From: Flammulina velutipes
Lineage: Eukaryota; Basidiomycota; Agaricomycetes; Agaricales; Physalacriaceae
Direction of reading: 5' to 3'
Assembly (NCBI GenBank): GCA_011800155.1
Contig: CM022377.1
Coordinates: forward strand, 2,378,501-2,442,500
DNA length: 64,000 bases
In this document: in pieces, positions 1-11,937 of the stretch
How positions within the stretch are numbered: the stretch's first letter is position 1
Layout: the number at the start of each line of letters is the position of its first letter
Position numbers and translations under genes: made by a program
The notes under the pieces: model-generated
The model's input: the letters and a program-made list of their open reading frames with translations, nothing else
Database searches by the model: none
Told to the model about the DNA's origin: nothing

Positions 1-955
1 TGCCCCCTTCTTGTGGGCCAAGGCTTTGAACTCTGCTTTGAGAAATCGGCAGGAGTTCGCATGCTTCTTGACACGTGTCTCTGATGCGTTTCCCTTCTCG
101 AAGTGATTGCATCGTTTGCTTGGGATAGCGGCACCTTCCTCTTCGACTGCACGACAGCCCCAGAACGCAACAGCTGGATCCCTAGAATCAACATACTTGA
201 TGCAGCACATAGCTATCACATCTTTCCCCGGAGCCCCCACTCTCCGACCGCTCTGCTTTGCAGCCTTTCTGACAAGAGAATCTCCCTTCGGTGTCACAAC
301 GACGACTTTGGCTGCCTTGGAACCTGGACTGCCCTGTGAAATGGGTCAGTGTGTTCAAATTCCTCTTAGTTCAACCTACCTCCGTCTCAGAGTCAGAGCT
401 GATGGTTAAATCAGCTTGTTTTCTCTTGCGCTGAGTACTAATATCGGCCGGCTCAGGTTGGCCATGGTTCACAGTACTCGATGGCTGTGGTATCTGCATG
501 CAAAGTAAGCCTATTTCATATGTAGTGTCAATAATCGTGTAGCTTACCTCCCTATTTGATGAGGTATAGGCCATTTTAGCTGCCGTCGTCAAGTCATCGA
601 TCCATTTCAATACCATCGCTGATTCCGCCGGGTCTTCTGCCAGTGCCGTTTCTAGGACGCCCACTACTGCTTCCAAGTTGGGTCCACATTCTTTGAGTAT
701 AATCCCACCATTCTGGCGTGCACCAAAGCCAAAAATAACCTCGAGACGTCTGTTGAGCGCGCCAACTCTTGTCCCGGTCAGTTCAATGTCTTCTGCGTCA
801 AGCTGAAAGCCAACGAATGGATAGGCAGTCTTCTGGGGTGGCAGCGAAGGAAGTCCAGTTGATTTAGCAAGTGCAGCAAGACGTGACGCAAGCTCAGAGA
901 AACATGTGGCAGGGGATGGCTCAACGGCAGCGCTCATTGTGATCGTGGAGACCAA
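1..955 (-). CDS. Probable hAT-type element protein, 5' part (truncated at window edge)
   Basis: Three exons are read on the minus strand: 548-955 (an inner Met at 937 is also possible), 380-493, and 1-333, which runs off the window. The introns are 334-379 and 494-547; both keep frame and have GT-AG ends. The first part is acidic and helical without a known domain. The third exon is basic and ends in a cysteine/histidine block (a Cys-Asn-His, then Thr-Arg-x-Lys-Lys-His-Ala-x-x-Cys) that resembles the BED-type zinc finger in front of hAT transposases in basidiomycetes. If that is right, the catalytic RNase H-like part lies left of the window. The finger spacing is atypical, so a host-derived BED-like protein is possible. 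Exons are well supported; family assignment is tentative. Confidence 0.5.
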
Positions 956-1550
956 ACAACGCGTCGGAGACCTCCCCGATCATTCCGCCAGCCATTGGCA
1001 ATTCTTCACATTATTTACATGGAAACCATAGCATCGATGTAAGTAACGTGGTTTATAATGTAAATAACTCGTGTTAATTACTCGCAGTTAATAACAAGCC
1101 CAATTATTCAGAGAACCTTATTCCGCTCGGTAAAGGACATTGTGGTCGGGAGCTCGTAAGCGTCGCCAACCAACGACGCGCGAACGGATAACTATAGAAA
1201 CCCCATGAGCACAGGGTTCGTGCACTTGCATTGTCCCATTCCGCTCGCTGACGGATGTGATGTACATCTAGGAAATTGAAACTGGTAACACTGACGAATC
1301 CATGGGCCCAGCGGCGCTGGTCTTTTTGCCATCCTATTTGTCGTTCACGGGTACGACTGTCACCAGGCTGCGCATACGATGGTCCCTTGAACGTCGACGT
1401 AAGCGTGCTTGTAGAGGAAAATTCGAGCTAAAGGGACGGTTCCATCTGCTTATTGCGATATCTAACCTTTCCTTTAGCATTCATGCATCCACCACGATTG
1501 ACTGTCAACAAGTATCATTTACCTGCCCTTGTTATTGCAATACTTCCTAT
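956..1550. other. Intergenic stretch
   Basis: AT-rich DNA between the left-edge gene and an unrecognised minus-strand gene. I see no coherent exon, RNA gene or repeat here. Confidence 0.5.
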
Positions 1551-2672
1551 CTATGCAACTTTGCGTCTTATGTTTGCGTCTTTCGCCTGTTGAAGAGCTA
1601 CATCCAATATCCCCTCTATCTTTGCTTTGTTACAGTTCTGCACGGAGGATGTCTCTTTCCGAAGAGTAGCCTCCCGGGCTTGCAGCTTGATCCGTTGCTT
1701 GGAGGATAGCCATGGTCTGTCGTTACTTATCGGCGCGAGCTCATCGTGATAGCCATGCTTCTTCTGCGATAACAATGGATACCTCCAAGAATCTCGTACA
1801 ACTCTATTGCTTGGCGGTGTGTATTCTTGCTGTTCACCGAAGACTTCGACCAAGGGATGCTTCGCAATTTGGAAAGGCATCAGGAGCTCATTCTACCTGG
1901 CTTGATACTTACACGAACGACTCGGAGGCGAGAAAGGTATCGGGTCTTCATACGCGGTGGCCATGCGTAAGTCATGTCACCGAGTACATGGGCATTCAAT
2001 TGATCCTTTCCCAAAGGGTTGCGGACAAATTTATCACGGACCAGTGCCTCTGCCCCTGTTACTTACCGGAATGGAGAAATACATTGGCACAGAACTTGAC
2101 TTTCTACGCGCAAGGCCATAGGAATGTGGGTGCATATCACGGTCGTCGTCGCCGCAAGGCATGATCACATATACGCTCTTATCCTCTTCTTCTCCTGCTC
2201 TTGGTGAATAACCATCTGTTTCTCTCCAATACAGTATCGTCATCTGCACCCATGGCACATCATGCCACTCTTTTCCACAACCGCCGTGTGGCATTGCCGG
2301 CTTTGTATGTCTTCTCCTCCCCAAGAATAGATCCTTGAATGCTACCTGAATCCACGATGCACAAGGACTGTCAGTGCCAAAGGAGAACTCAGTTCGGGAT
2401 GGAATGGCCGTGACCCGCGGTGCATTAATGTATGTTAAACTAGCTCTCAGATTGAATGGAGCGCTTAGCTTTGACCTTTTGTTTAGCGCTGCTGATGTCA
2501 AAGCAGAAGTATTGTCCTCGACTCGGATCAAGGGAATTCTTTCTCCGTGATAGTGGCGCCGACGAGTAAGCCTCTCTATTTCATGGATCGGCTCGGTGAA
2601 TGACAGCTGTACTAGTATCCCTTGAGCAATGTGTCGTTCTTTTCGGATATGTCCGCGCGACCGTGTGTCCAC
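1551..2672 (-). CDS. Unrecognised multi-exon protein
   Basis: Long open stretches on the minus strand (2034-2672 and 1551-1880) are linked by strong GTAAGT-type donors near 2063 and 1912, suggesting one spliced gene. The first part is basic and serine/proline-rich and contains a Cys-Gly-Lys-Glu-Trp-His stretch; a further in-frame 48-nt segment (about 2300-2347) begins with GTAGCA and ends in AAAG and may be another intron. The last part is lysine/arginine-rich and ends at a TAG at 1551. I recognise no domain. Exact exon joins between 1880 and 2060 could not be fixed, so the span is a gene-level call only; it could also be a decayed gene. Confidence 0.35.
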
Positions 2673-2845
2673 CAGACTCGGACTTGATTTTCAAACATGC
2701 TGTCGTTAAGTAAGTTTATCTTCTGGTGCGTAGTACTCGTGCGAGTTATCATATCTCATTCATTCTTCATCCTACACAGTAACCTTCCCGACGACCGCTG
2801 GAGTTATTTCAAGGCGTATTCACATACACAATTCAATCAGGTGAT

Positions 2846-2917
2846 ATGCTACTCCCGGCAGAGTTGGTCTGCGCCATACTATTTCATATATCCCCTGGTG
2901 CTACTGCGAAACCTGTG
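2846..2917 (+). other. F-box-like N-terminal exon (fragment)
   Basis: ATG at 2846 opens a 24-codon reading frame starting M-L-L-P-A-E-L-V followed by a hydrophobic helix-like stretch, the usual opening of an F-box, and ends at a GTATGT donor at 2918. No convincing continuation was found before the caspase gene. It may be a decayed F-box gene start. Confidence 0.25.
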
Positions 2918-3071
2918 GTATGTGCATTCATTACATCCTGACGAGATAGAGTACTACAATTCTGACAGATCGGCGCGTCGCATTCCGTACTCTGAATCTG
3001 TTTGTATTGAGAGCTAACTTATTAATGTGTCGAGAGCTCAAACCTTCTTCCATCTCTCGCTCGCTGCTACT

Positions 3072-5432
3072 ATGGTATCTTCTGGAAACAATCACTTCAG
3101 TTTTTCTCGTGTTCTTTCGCATCTGAACCTTCCCCGGTCTTTGTGAGCATTACTTTTCGATGTGGCGTACTTTCTTATTCAGTGTCCTCTGCAGAGAGCA
3201 CAAGTCTCCCCGATTATTGGAGTCAAATCGGCGAGTACAAGTAACGTGCGCGCCACATTCTCTGAACTGAATATTCCCCACGTAGAGAGAGTACGAACCG
3301 GTAAAATCAACCTTCTTTAACGCCATCACGCACGACTCAGTTCATCCTGCAGTACTAAGCCACCCATATTCGCCCTTACCATTGGTATCGACAAATACAA
3401 AAGCACGGTCATTGATGACCTGCATGGATGCGTAGCGGATGCCGATGACATAGTCAAGTTTCTGACGAAGACACTTCACGTCTGTCCTATACACATCACC
3501 AACCTCCGTAACAGGGATGCCACAGCTAAAAACCTATCATCTGCTTTACAAGCTCTCGCCACAGATCCCCGCATTCCGAAGGACGCCAATAGTATCCTCA
3601 TCTTCTACGCTGGCCACGGCAGCGAGGCTCTACCCCCCGAAGACTCAGACTTGCCATCCAACGAGATGATCCAAACGTTGCTACCATACGACTTTGATCC
3701 CGGGATGCTCATCGCAAGAAACGGGTTGGCCGATATAAAGCTTGCTCGATTGCTGGAGAATATCGCGAATGAGAAAGGGAATGATATTGTGCGTCCCTCT
3801 TGGTACTCGCCTGCTGGTACTGTATCCTAATAAACCTCTTTTGCAGACGGTCATATTGGATAGCTGTCATGCGGGATCTGGTACACGGGATTTCGGAGGC
3901 GTCAAAGGCGTTCGTGGCGTTAGGCTTTCTGGAGATACGAGGTTGGGAGCCAATGCCTTGCCCGCCCCTCACGACTCTGTTTCCGAGCAGCGAAGATATC
4001 AAGGTCTCGCTTCGCATGTGCTCTTGGCCGCATGCAATCCACAACAGCAGGCTCACGAGAAGAACGGGAGAGGAGCTTTCACCCTCGCGTTAACGAAACT
4101 GCTCAGGTCTGCGAACTTAGAAAATGTCACGTACACAGATATCATTAAGCGGCTTCCAGAGATTGACCAGTAAGCACATTTTGGTAACCTCCAGCGGTAT
4201 GTTTACTTATATGGCTCTGTGGCAGGCAAGATCCTCATTGTGAAGGAAATCGGCATCGCATCTTCCTCGATAATCATCCTGCTAAACCTCATGATTTTCA
4301 CTTCAGTGTTACCCAACCGAATAAGGGTGTCACTGTTTACGATAGTGATGCTGGCGAGGCAGACGGAGTGACTGTTGCTGCTGAATTTGCAGTGTACGAC
4401 ACCGCGGTCCTCACCAATATGCTTGGTCGTCTAGTGGTCAACGCTCTTACCCAATCCGGATGCACATTGCATCTAGTTGAGGGACAAGAACCTTTCGATC
4501 TACCCGAAGCTGGTGCTTTCGCTATCCTGACACGCCTGGGAACCATGCACGACATCCGCCTCCATGTCGAGTTCAAAGGCGACTTCTCCGACGAGCTCAC
4601 GGTAATGAGCAAGGCGGTACTGGAGAAGCTCGGCCTCGGTTCTTCTATGTTGAAGGTTGCAGCTGCGGTAGAGCCAAACCCTGGAATTACCGCCAGCGCG
4701 AGTGGACGTAGCGCCCATTTCCACATCTGGGATAAAACGGCTTGCGAAGTTGGATTTCACGAGACCCCTCACTATCCACAAGGGGACGGTGAAGAGAACC
4801 ATCGTTATTTCACAAAGTTTTACTGGAACCTGTTTCGAACGACCAGCGGAAAGCATATGATCTCTCCGAAAATCAAGTTTGAGTGCTACGAGCTTGCTAA
4901 TGGGACGCAGCCTATCGGCGGCAATCTCTTTATAGACGGCATTATCCATGTCGGGATCGGTGCTATCCCAAAGCGCTACGGCTTCCGCATCACGAATACC
5001 TCGAAGGTCTTGCTTTTCATCTCCATGTTCTATTTCAGCAAGAGTGATCTCAGGATTGGTTAGTGGATTCATTATCAAGTGTTTGGTCTTGCGCTAATAT
5101 TTCCGCCGTCAGATTCGTATTACGAGCCTCCCTTTGCCGCTCGAAATAACTCTTTCCCGGCCCTCTCAGCGGGAGGTTCCCTTACCATCGGATACGGCTC
5201 AGGCGGCGCCCCGGCCCCCAGCTTTTGCCTCGACAATGGCCAGGATGTCAATGTCGAATATCTCAAACTCTTCCTTTCTACCCGATACGTCGATTATAGT
5301 CATGTGGCGCAGGAATTTCTGCTTGATCGTGGAACTAACGTATACAAGCATGACTCTGTGATGCTTTGGGATACGATGCTTATTCCCCTTGTTATGCGGA
5401 GAGAAGTGCAGAGTCGAAGGGGTCGGTACTAG
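3072..5432 (+). CDS. Caspase-domain (peptidase C14-like) protein
   Basis: Seven exons give about 679 aa: 3072-3142, 3195-3240, 3290-3300, 3353-3788, 3847-4169, 4226-5058, 5113-5432. The caspase fold begins at I-G-I-D-K-Y. The catalytic dyad is visible: His in Y-A-G-H-G (about residue 131) and Cys in D-S-C-H-A-G (about residue 195). The long C-terminal part carries a glycine-rich G-Y-G-S-G-G motif, typical of the agaricomycete caspase-like proteins of 650-750 aa. Known family members are cysteine proteases of the metacaspase group, which cut after Arg/Lys. The last four exons are firm; the three short 5' exons are less sure, since another exon phasing upstream of 3353 is possible. Nothing in the protein looks broken. 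Confidence 0.85.
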
Positions 5433-6040
5433 TGTGGCGGGATGTCGTGCGGGTACACATGGTATGTTGTAAGTTTGGATGAGGAGAAAGTACCCAATGC
5501 AGGGCGGGAACTTGTTGATAGCTCCTCCTGTATCGCTTGTAGAAGGAACATATACTGAGGTTGAGCAGTGTATCGTGCTACGGAAATCGGGTATCCAAAA
5601 GCCACACAGCCTGGTACATATAAACGTCAACTTTGACTCGTAGAATCGTTGGAAGTTTCAATGCTGTACGGAGTCTGCATGGGTACATTCTCCACCGACC
5701 CGCTAATGGTATCCGTCGAGCGTCGACGATCCCTCATCTGGTCTCTGAATGCATTGCCAGATATTGTTATGCTGTTTGTATGTGCCCTCTGAGTCTGTGT
5801 ATGATGCTACGTCTTCTATGTGTCATCATGTCAACAACGTGCTCATATAATTGTTTTCTAGAGCCTAGGTAACAGTCTATCTTCGTAGTGATGGGTGTTG
5901 CATTGTGCAATGTATGATTTGAAACGGAAGATGGGATGGAGAACCCAGTGCGCATGAAGCGATAAAGCATTACAACTGGAGAAGAGAAAACAGCTCTAGC
6001 GTTCGTGGCCCGGCCTGAGGAATCTGACTCGTGTACTGCC
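5433..6040. other. Intergenic stretch
   Basis: 3' flank of the caspase gene up to the MITE. No coherent coding exon or repeat seen. Confidence 0.5.
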
Positions 6041-6124
6041 CAGGGGGCTACCGTCGGAGAAATCCGTGAAATGAACCTCTGAAAGTCCTCGCCAGGGTCT
6101 TTCCTTTTTGAGGACGACTTGCCG
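6041..6124 (+). repeat. Left terminal inverted repeat of the MITE
   Basis: 84 bp, identical in reverse complement to 6406-6489. Confidence 0.9.
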
Positions 6125-6405
6125 CTGGCGCCGATACTCTATATCTTCAGTATATGACCTAGAGAACGATCTTACTTCTGGATGTAAGGCTCAATTGATC
6201 TCTTAACGGTGATGGAAGTCATTTGTATTGCGGCGACGCGTTTTTTCGACCCATGAAAGCACAAATGCTGTCGGTGGTGGCAAGATCTCTGTGCCAACTT
6301 TTATTTGCTTGAATTTAAATAATAATAAACTTGTCCGAACACCCCAAAGAACAGAGACGCGAACGTAGGACGTGAAGCATCGCGAGCGCCACATAAGCGG
6401 CAACA

Positions 6406-6489
6406 CGGCAAGTCGTCCTCAAAAAGGAAAGACCCTGGCGAGGACTTTCAGAGGTTCATTTCACGGATTTCTCCGACGGTAGCCCCCTG
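6406..6489 (-). repeat. Right terminal inverted repeat of the MITE
   Basis: 84 bp, reverse complement of 6041-6124; ends in CCCCCTG. Confidence 0.9.
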
Positions 6490-6516
6490 GTACTCCGTAC
6501 TGCCAGTGCAAGATCG

Positions 6517-6712
6517 TTCCTATGCCGATCTATAAATATCTCCAACGTAGCGATTTAAGCACAGCATTAGCCCTCAAGGCGACTCTCTCGATGCTTGTAG
6601 TTTCTCTGTATAAAAAGGACTGAATTATCCACAAGTTTATTCACTCAGTTCCCTGCTATACGCTGGTGAGTCCGAGATTGGGCATCGTGCACACATATGC
6701 TCAATTTTTCAG
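6517..6712 (+). promoter_or_regulatory. Promoter and 5' UTR intron of secreted-family member 1
   Basis: Contains the upstream motif TTCCTATGCCGATC (6517-6530) shared with members 2, 4 and 5, a TATA box (TATAAAAA, 6609-6616), and a 5' UTR intron 6666-6712 whose borders (TACGCTG before GTGAGT; CAG before GTCGTATACT) recur in members 2-4. The site function is inferred from conservation. Confidence 0.6.
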
Positions 6713-6762
6713 GTCGTATACTCCCCTTCAAATCTAGGTTCAAGATAAACACATATTCAATC

Positions 6763-7303
6763 ATGCGTGTAATCCAATCATCCTCTCTCAGGCTCATGTG
6801 CGCACTGGTCCTCCCCGCCATACTTTCCAATGTGCTGTACGCCTCTCCGTTGCTTTTAGCAGCTATACACATCTAACACATGCTTTCGAACACAGTCCCC
6901 AATCACTCGATAAACGACAATCCAGTAACTTGGTGCTCACTCTCTACGGCAATGAAGAAGGAGAGATGACACGGAATGTACAAGAATACCCCGAAGTCGA
7001 GCTTATTCCCCAGAGGGGGACATCAAACAAATATGATGTTGTGGGTAAGTGGAGAGGGGATGGACGGAGTAAGGCCGCTGCCGCAATTAAAGAGAGGTCT
7101 GAGGAAAACTGGGCAAGGACAGTGCGGTCGTACATTGCGGTTGGTGTATTCCACTTTTTTGGGTGCCACATCTCTGATAAGTCTTTTTTCTTTTTTAGGG
7201 TGGGCAGCTGATGGCGGCTGGTAACGACGGCGCAGACCCTCCAACATGGTGGGTTATTGTGAGCACGGGAGAGGACTCGGGTCAAGATAATATGGATTGG
7301 TAG
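6763..7303 (+). CDS. Small secreted protein, tandem family member 1
   Basis: Three exons (6763-6836, 6896-7139, 7199-7303) encode 140 aa. The first exon is a signal peptide of about 24 residues split after two bases of a Leu codon. The mature protein has no cysteine, a dibasic Lys-Arg about 8 residues after the signal peptide (possible Kex2 site), a Leu-Thr-Leu-Tyr-Gly-Asn strand, the core Y-D-V-V-G-K-W, and a C-terminal exon with L-M-A-A-G followed by T-W-W-V-I. Introns are 59 nt each. It is one of eight paralogs in the window with the same exon plan. I do not recognise the family; secretion is predicted from the leader. A role outside the cell (defence, competition or interaction) is only a guess. 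Confidence 0.85.
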
Positions 7304-8918
7304 ATCTGCTTCAATGTGTACGGTTAGCACCAGTGTTAGATACGGCTATATCGTACTGTAAACATCCACTGATTTTGATTTCGCTCGTGACTTTGTCTTT
7401 GAAAACGAAATCGCGTGCGCCATGGTGCGCGTTTACTTGAAGTTGCATCAGTGGTTGGATGGGGAATCACATAAAGCATGCCTCGGTGATGATAATTGTC
7501 GTGTATGCTATACATTTATCACGAGTAACATGGTTGGAGATTACCTGGGATTGCATTGTTAGCACAATCGTGTGCTTTGATCATGATGTGGGACGCGGAA
7601 CAAGGACGCGAGAGCCACGTGCTCGTGAGATGACTAATCCTCAGCTCTTCTGTCTTTCACCATCGTCGGCGTCGGCAATGGAGCGTGGATTTATCTGAAT
7701 ACGTCGCTGAGCCTTTCTTTGCTCTGGTTATCTACTTGAGAACCCATGGCGGCCATACAAAAGGATAGGACGTACCGACGGCTTATACATCTTGCCCTCG
7801 TTATTTGTCTTTCTACGCACTTCGATGTTTTAGAAGAGAAGATGGATGCTCTCCACCGACGCTAAGCCCCGATATATCTTTGATCGCTTTCTGCTTCTCT
7901 ACGCGTATATGTCGAAGACCTAGCGAAAGGCAAGGCAGTCCGACGCGATAATGGGCAATGCCCACGACGTACCATGCACACAGGGTGCATAAACTTCCAC
8001 TCTACTGTTTTGTTTGCTGATAATAATAGCTCCGTCTAGGAAATGACATCTGGAAATTAATTAGCGACGAGCGCAGCGATATTCTGCCAATGTTCCGCGT
8101 TCTCGTCCACCTATACGATCCCCACGTCGCTGGTACGAAGAAATTCGCAACCTCATCCAGAGGTATGTGGGCCAGTGTATGGGCGTAGGCTATTGTCAAT
8201 TTCTCCCATTCAAAGTCCAACGTCTCTCAGCTTGGGCCATGCTACACCGTTCAACAGATCTACTCTCTTACCCCCATCTACCTTTACCCGGCAGGCTTTG
8301 ACACTACTCCCTGGGATGTGCCCAAGCTCTGCGTGCAGTTTTTCAGATGCTGTTCGATTCCCCGATTACCATAGCGGAGCAGCCGGCACCGTGGCCATGG
8401 ATGGGACGCGTAGGATATGCCTTGTTGTACGTCTATTTTTATCATATATCTAGGCTCTCTTGGTTACGAACCAGTCGCGAGTTTACAGCGATGTCTGGCT
8501 GTCAGGGCCCACAGCGTATACTGTGACATTGGTTATCTTGTCTATTGGCCGTCGGTCGTAATGGTTCACGGAACATTGAGTATGCTGGCGTCCTAGTCGC
8601 CGCATCACTTCGCACATATGGAGCATCGTTCCGAATCTGTGTTCGGCAATACACGCGATACGATCCATGCCAACAACGTCCCAATGCATTGCCCCACTGT
8701 GATCACCTACCAAGTAAAAGCATTCCAATACCTAGGTAACAGTCATTTTCGGTGCGATGAAGTGTTCAAAGCATTAAAAATTTGCTAGAGCGTAATATTG
8801 GAAAGAGATGATGACGTGGCCATTTCATATCAGCTTTTGAAGCGTAACATGCATGGTTGGCCTGGAAGAAAAGACGCAGCCGCGTACGTGTCAATATTTC
8901 GCGTACCGCAAAATACAG
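7304..8918. other. Intergenic stretch with possible decayed coding pieces
   Basis: Between family members 1 and 2. A short open stretch near 8040-8165 (+) reads like part of an exon, but no start, splice pair or family could be assigned. Nothing else is supported. Confidence 0.4.
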
Positions 8919-9140
8919 TTTCTATGCCGATCAACGTATTGCTAGATCTACTCAACATAGCATAAGCGTTCACATAGCCATGCAGTGAGTATCTCAACGG
9001 TTATGAATCCGTTCCATAAAAGAGGCTCCAGCTTCGACGTTGATGTATTGTTTCATTCAGTTTCCAATACTCAGTATACGCGGGTGAGCTCACTTGGGGT
9101 ATCATTATTGACTATGCATGCACTAACAGCCAGGCCTTAG
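8919..9140 (+). promoter_or_regulatory. Promoter and 5' UTR intron of secreted-family member 2
   Basis: Upstream motif TTTCTATGCCGATC at 8919-8932; TATA-like CATAAAAG at 9015-9022, preceded by CTCAACGGTTA, which recurs in members 3 and 4; 5' UTR intron 9084-9140 with the shared GTCG acceptor flank. Confidence 0.6.
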
Positions 9141-9164
9141 GTCGTCTACTAATCTCAGTCCATC

Positions 9165-9703
9165 ATGTATTTGCTCCAATCATCCTCGCTCAAACTACTC
9201 TGCGCACTTGTCGTACCTGCCGTACTCGCCAATGCCCTGTAAGCCTCCCGAGGTCCCCGCCGTCACCCATTTTAACCTTATGTCCGCGCATAGTCCCCAA
9301 TCGCTTGACAATATGAAGCGGCAGTCCAGGAATAAGACGCTCACGCTCCACGGAAACAAGGAAGGTGACATGAACGCCGAAGTCCAAGTTTATCCCCAAG
9401 TCGAGCTCACTGATAGCCCCGGGTTTACCGACGAATTTGGAATTGTGGGTAGGTGGACAGGAGATGGGAATAACAAGAGCGCTAGAGCGTATAGAGAGAT
9501 AGAGGAGAATTGGTCCAACCTGGTATCTATGTGGAAGGGGGTTGGTGAATTCAGCGTATTTACGCCACATTGCTGACAAGTGTCCTTTCTAGTCTGGGCA
9601 GCTGCTAGCTGCTGGTAAAGATGACGAGCAACCTCCTCAGTGGTGGATTATTTTGGATGTTGGAGGGGGTATAGGTTTCGATGGCGAGCGTCTGGAGCAG
9701 TAG
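9165..9703 (+). CDS. Small secreted protein, tandem family member 2
   Basis: Exons 9165-9238, 9294-9540 and 9593-9703 encode 143 aa. It has a signal peptide with Ala-Leu-Val-Val-Pro and Leu-Ala-Asn-Ala near the cleavage region, then P-Q-S-L-D as in member 1, and a Lys-Arg pair. The core block is F-G-I-V-G-R-W with T-G-D-G, and the last exon has L-L-A-A-G and Q-W-W-I-I. The mature part has no cysteine. The coding exons are closest to member 1; together with members 3 and 4 it forms a direct tandem array on the + strand with shared promoters. Function unknown. Confidence 0.87.
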
Positions 9704-10028
9704 CTCAATTGTTCTCACGCTGTGAACTAATTAATACGGTCTCGAAGAGATATTCCTGGGAATTTTATCCATGCCTGTATTAATCTATTGACGGATATCT
9801 TTATGCTTTCTACCGATCCTAGTACGACCGGCGGTGTGCGTTGAGCGACGTATAGCGTGGGAATCAGTGATCTAGTCCGGCCCGCCGGTTTCAGTACTTA
9901 CCGGTTACCATGAGGCCATTCGCATGGTTCAACGTTGGAGTGCATTCCATTCACGCACGATACGTTCACATCCATTCTCATCTGGGGGCCTTTCATGAAT
10001 TACCGGGTTCTGTATCTCTGCTACCTGT
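9704..10028. other. Intergenic stretch
   Basis: Convergent space between a + strand secreted-protein gene and the minus-strand DUF6593 gene. No feature seen. Confidence 0.5.
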
Positions 10029-10726
10029 CTACCCATCCGTAACGCTAAACGCCAATCCGCTGATAACCGCATGGGAATTTACTGATCTTCGCTCGTCTGC
10101 TCTCATGGCCATCTCCTGAATGATGAACGATGCGAGGATTTGATCTACGAGGACCATAGCATCGCTATCGATGACCAGAACTGGTGCCTGTGCCCCTGGT
10201 CGAAGATATGCCACCGGCTTGTCCATCGCCACGTCTCTGGTGAGCTTCGAATCTCGATGAGTATACTCAGTCGGTTTGTTTAGTGTTGCTATTATCTCAC
10301 CAATAAACGATACTCTGGATCCATTCGCCACACAAACCGGCCGTACGCCGTATCAATAGACTTTATGGCTCTGACCTGGTCGTTTAGCGAACGTCAAAGG
10401 GCAAATTAATGCACGTACATTCCCTCATCCTGTAAGTGTCCTTCCACCAGCCACTTCTTCGTCTTAATGCTCTTGCCTCCGTTGAGGCTCTTGATCTTTA
10501 CGATGTTCGGGAATAGATCCCTATCCTCAATGATCGCGATGACCTCTTTCGTCCGCAAGTCAAGAACAGAGATCGTTGTCCCATTAACATGACTGATCTT
10601 GTACGCCGGCTGACCGTCTTGTCGTACCGTCGTGCTGATGACGCTGTTCTTGTCAAAAGCAAGTTCGACAGGTGGAGAGGGGTTGACGAGCGTTACAGAG
10701 CTATCGAGAGATGAGTAGCCGTTCAT
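10029..10726 (-). CDS. DUF6593-type protein
   Basis: Three exons on the minus strand (10419-10726, 10301-10370, 10029-10244; introns 10371-10418 and 10245-10300) give 197 aa. The layout fits the basidiomycete DUF6593 fold: an N-terminal half with Y-K-I-S-H, a strand and then I-E-D-R-D-L-F-P; a central Y-G-R-F-V-W-R segment; and a C-terminal half with P-V-A-Y-L-R-P-G, a hydrophobic strand and a helix containing I-L-A-S-F-I-I-Q-E-M. Such proteins are small, cytosolic-looking, of unknown role, and usually present as large families in mushrooms. The second intron uses an AAG acceptor, the weakest point of the model. The gene interrupts the secreted-protein array in opposite orientation. Confidence 0.7.
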
Positions 10727-11937
10727 GATAGGTTGTGCAGGTGCTGCGTATCGCGTACTTAAATGCAGATGCCTTTAGTTCGGAGAATTCCCACACAGCC
10801 CGCCGCCAGAGGAATCGAGACCGCGATATCACCTGATGTCACTGCGGACCTGTCGACGAGATAATCGACATTGAGCAACGCCTTCTTGCACACCGTCGCC
10901 TCATTTCCAATGTTCGTATTCTACGACTGGGATGGTAGAAATGTATGCTTGTGTAAAGGGTAGGGCGCTGCAGTCCCCGGAATTCTTGTGCACTCATACT
11001 AAATCTACCAATGACTGATATGCCATCCCTGCTTTTCATATCAAAAACTTCACGCCAAGCGGATGGTTTTCAGTCAAAACACTTTTCAACACAGCCGACG
11101 ACGCCCAACAAACATTACATAGGACTTGCGGAGCTCGTGTTTCCGAGTTTTTTGATCAGCAGATTATTTAATGCGCCCGCCCACATTGTAATGTTCTTCT
11201 CTGCTGACCGTCTTCTACCGTTACAAATATTGTATCAAAGGTACAAGGGAGTCTGTCGACGCATGATGGGCATGAGGGGACCATTGGCATATTGCCATAT
11301 GAACGAAATGAAGAAGAGTCAGGTTAAAGAAGTTCGTTATCGTTGAATCGTTCCGCTCGACATCGTATAATATTGAACCGGTGGGATCCGGTCGGACAGA
11401 GTAAGAAGGGAAGTGAAATAACAGACCTCGAGCAGACTGGTGTATTGATTAGAGGAACGTAACATGAGCCACGTAGGCTGAATGTACCGCCAAATACAGG
11501 CAAACAGCGCCACACTGTGGCGCATCGCGGCGGAATCCCCTGCTCAAACGTCTCCTGCAGCATTGAGATGAACAAATTGCACCCGGGTGACCTTGTCTCT
11601 TGATTTTGTTTCGTTTTCCATAACGTTCCGGTTGCCCTACGAAGAATACTAGGGAAACAAGGGCGATTTTGGTTCGCGAGACGGTGTTGTACGCCACATC
11701 GGTATGGGAATCCCCATCGAGACGCAAAGGCCGAACGACACAGCCTGGGAAATCTCAGTGTTGCCGTGAATCCAGGACGATGTGTGACGGTCTCGAGACG
11801 TTAATCATTGATGGGGTCGTAGCTGGGGAGACTCACCATGATCACCTAAGTATAGAGTGATAGACGAGACGGTATCAACTTTCGGAGACATCACTACAAA
11901 GTGACATAACTTTGTGCAGGGAGCGACCTCCGGCAAG
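10727..11937. other. Intergenic stretch
   Basis: Between the DUF6593 gene and secreted-family member 3. Several short open frames on both strands lack splice support or recognisable content. Confidence 0.45.

Larger units (their letters stand above)
6041..6489. mobile_element. hAT-like MITE with 84-bp perfect inverted ends
   Basis: The element starts CAGGGGGCTACC and ends with its exact reverse complement. The 84-bp arms (6041-6124 and 6406-6489) match perfectly by eye, with a 281-bp non-coding centre. A CAGGG terminus is the usual end of hAT transposons. The flanks GTACTGCC (left) and GTACTCCG (right) agree at six of eight bases, consistent with a slightly decayed 8-bp hAT target duplication. 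There is no transposase inside, so it is a non-autonomous element. Perfect arms suggest recent insertion or ongoing homogenisation. Its right end lies only 27 bp from the conserved upstream element of the first small secreted protein gene. Confidence 0.85.

Noticed and set aside
2697..3017. 106-residue frame beginning at 2697
   Set aside because: It runs through clear splice signals (GTAAGT at 2710, acceptor near 2780) and has no protein-like continuity; only the F-box-like piece at 2846 was kept.
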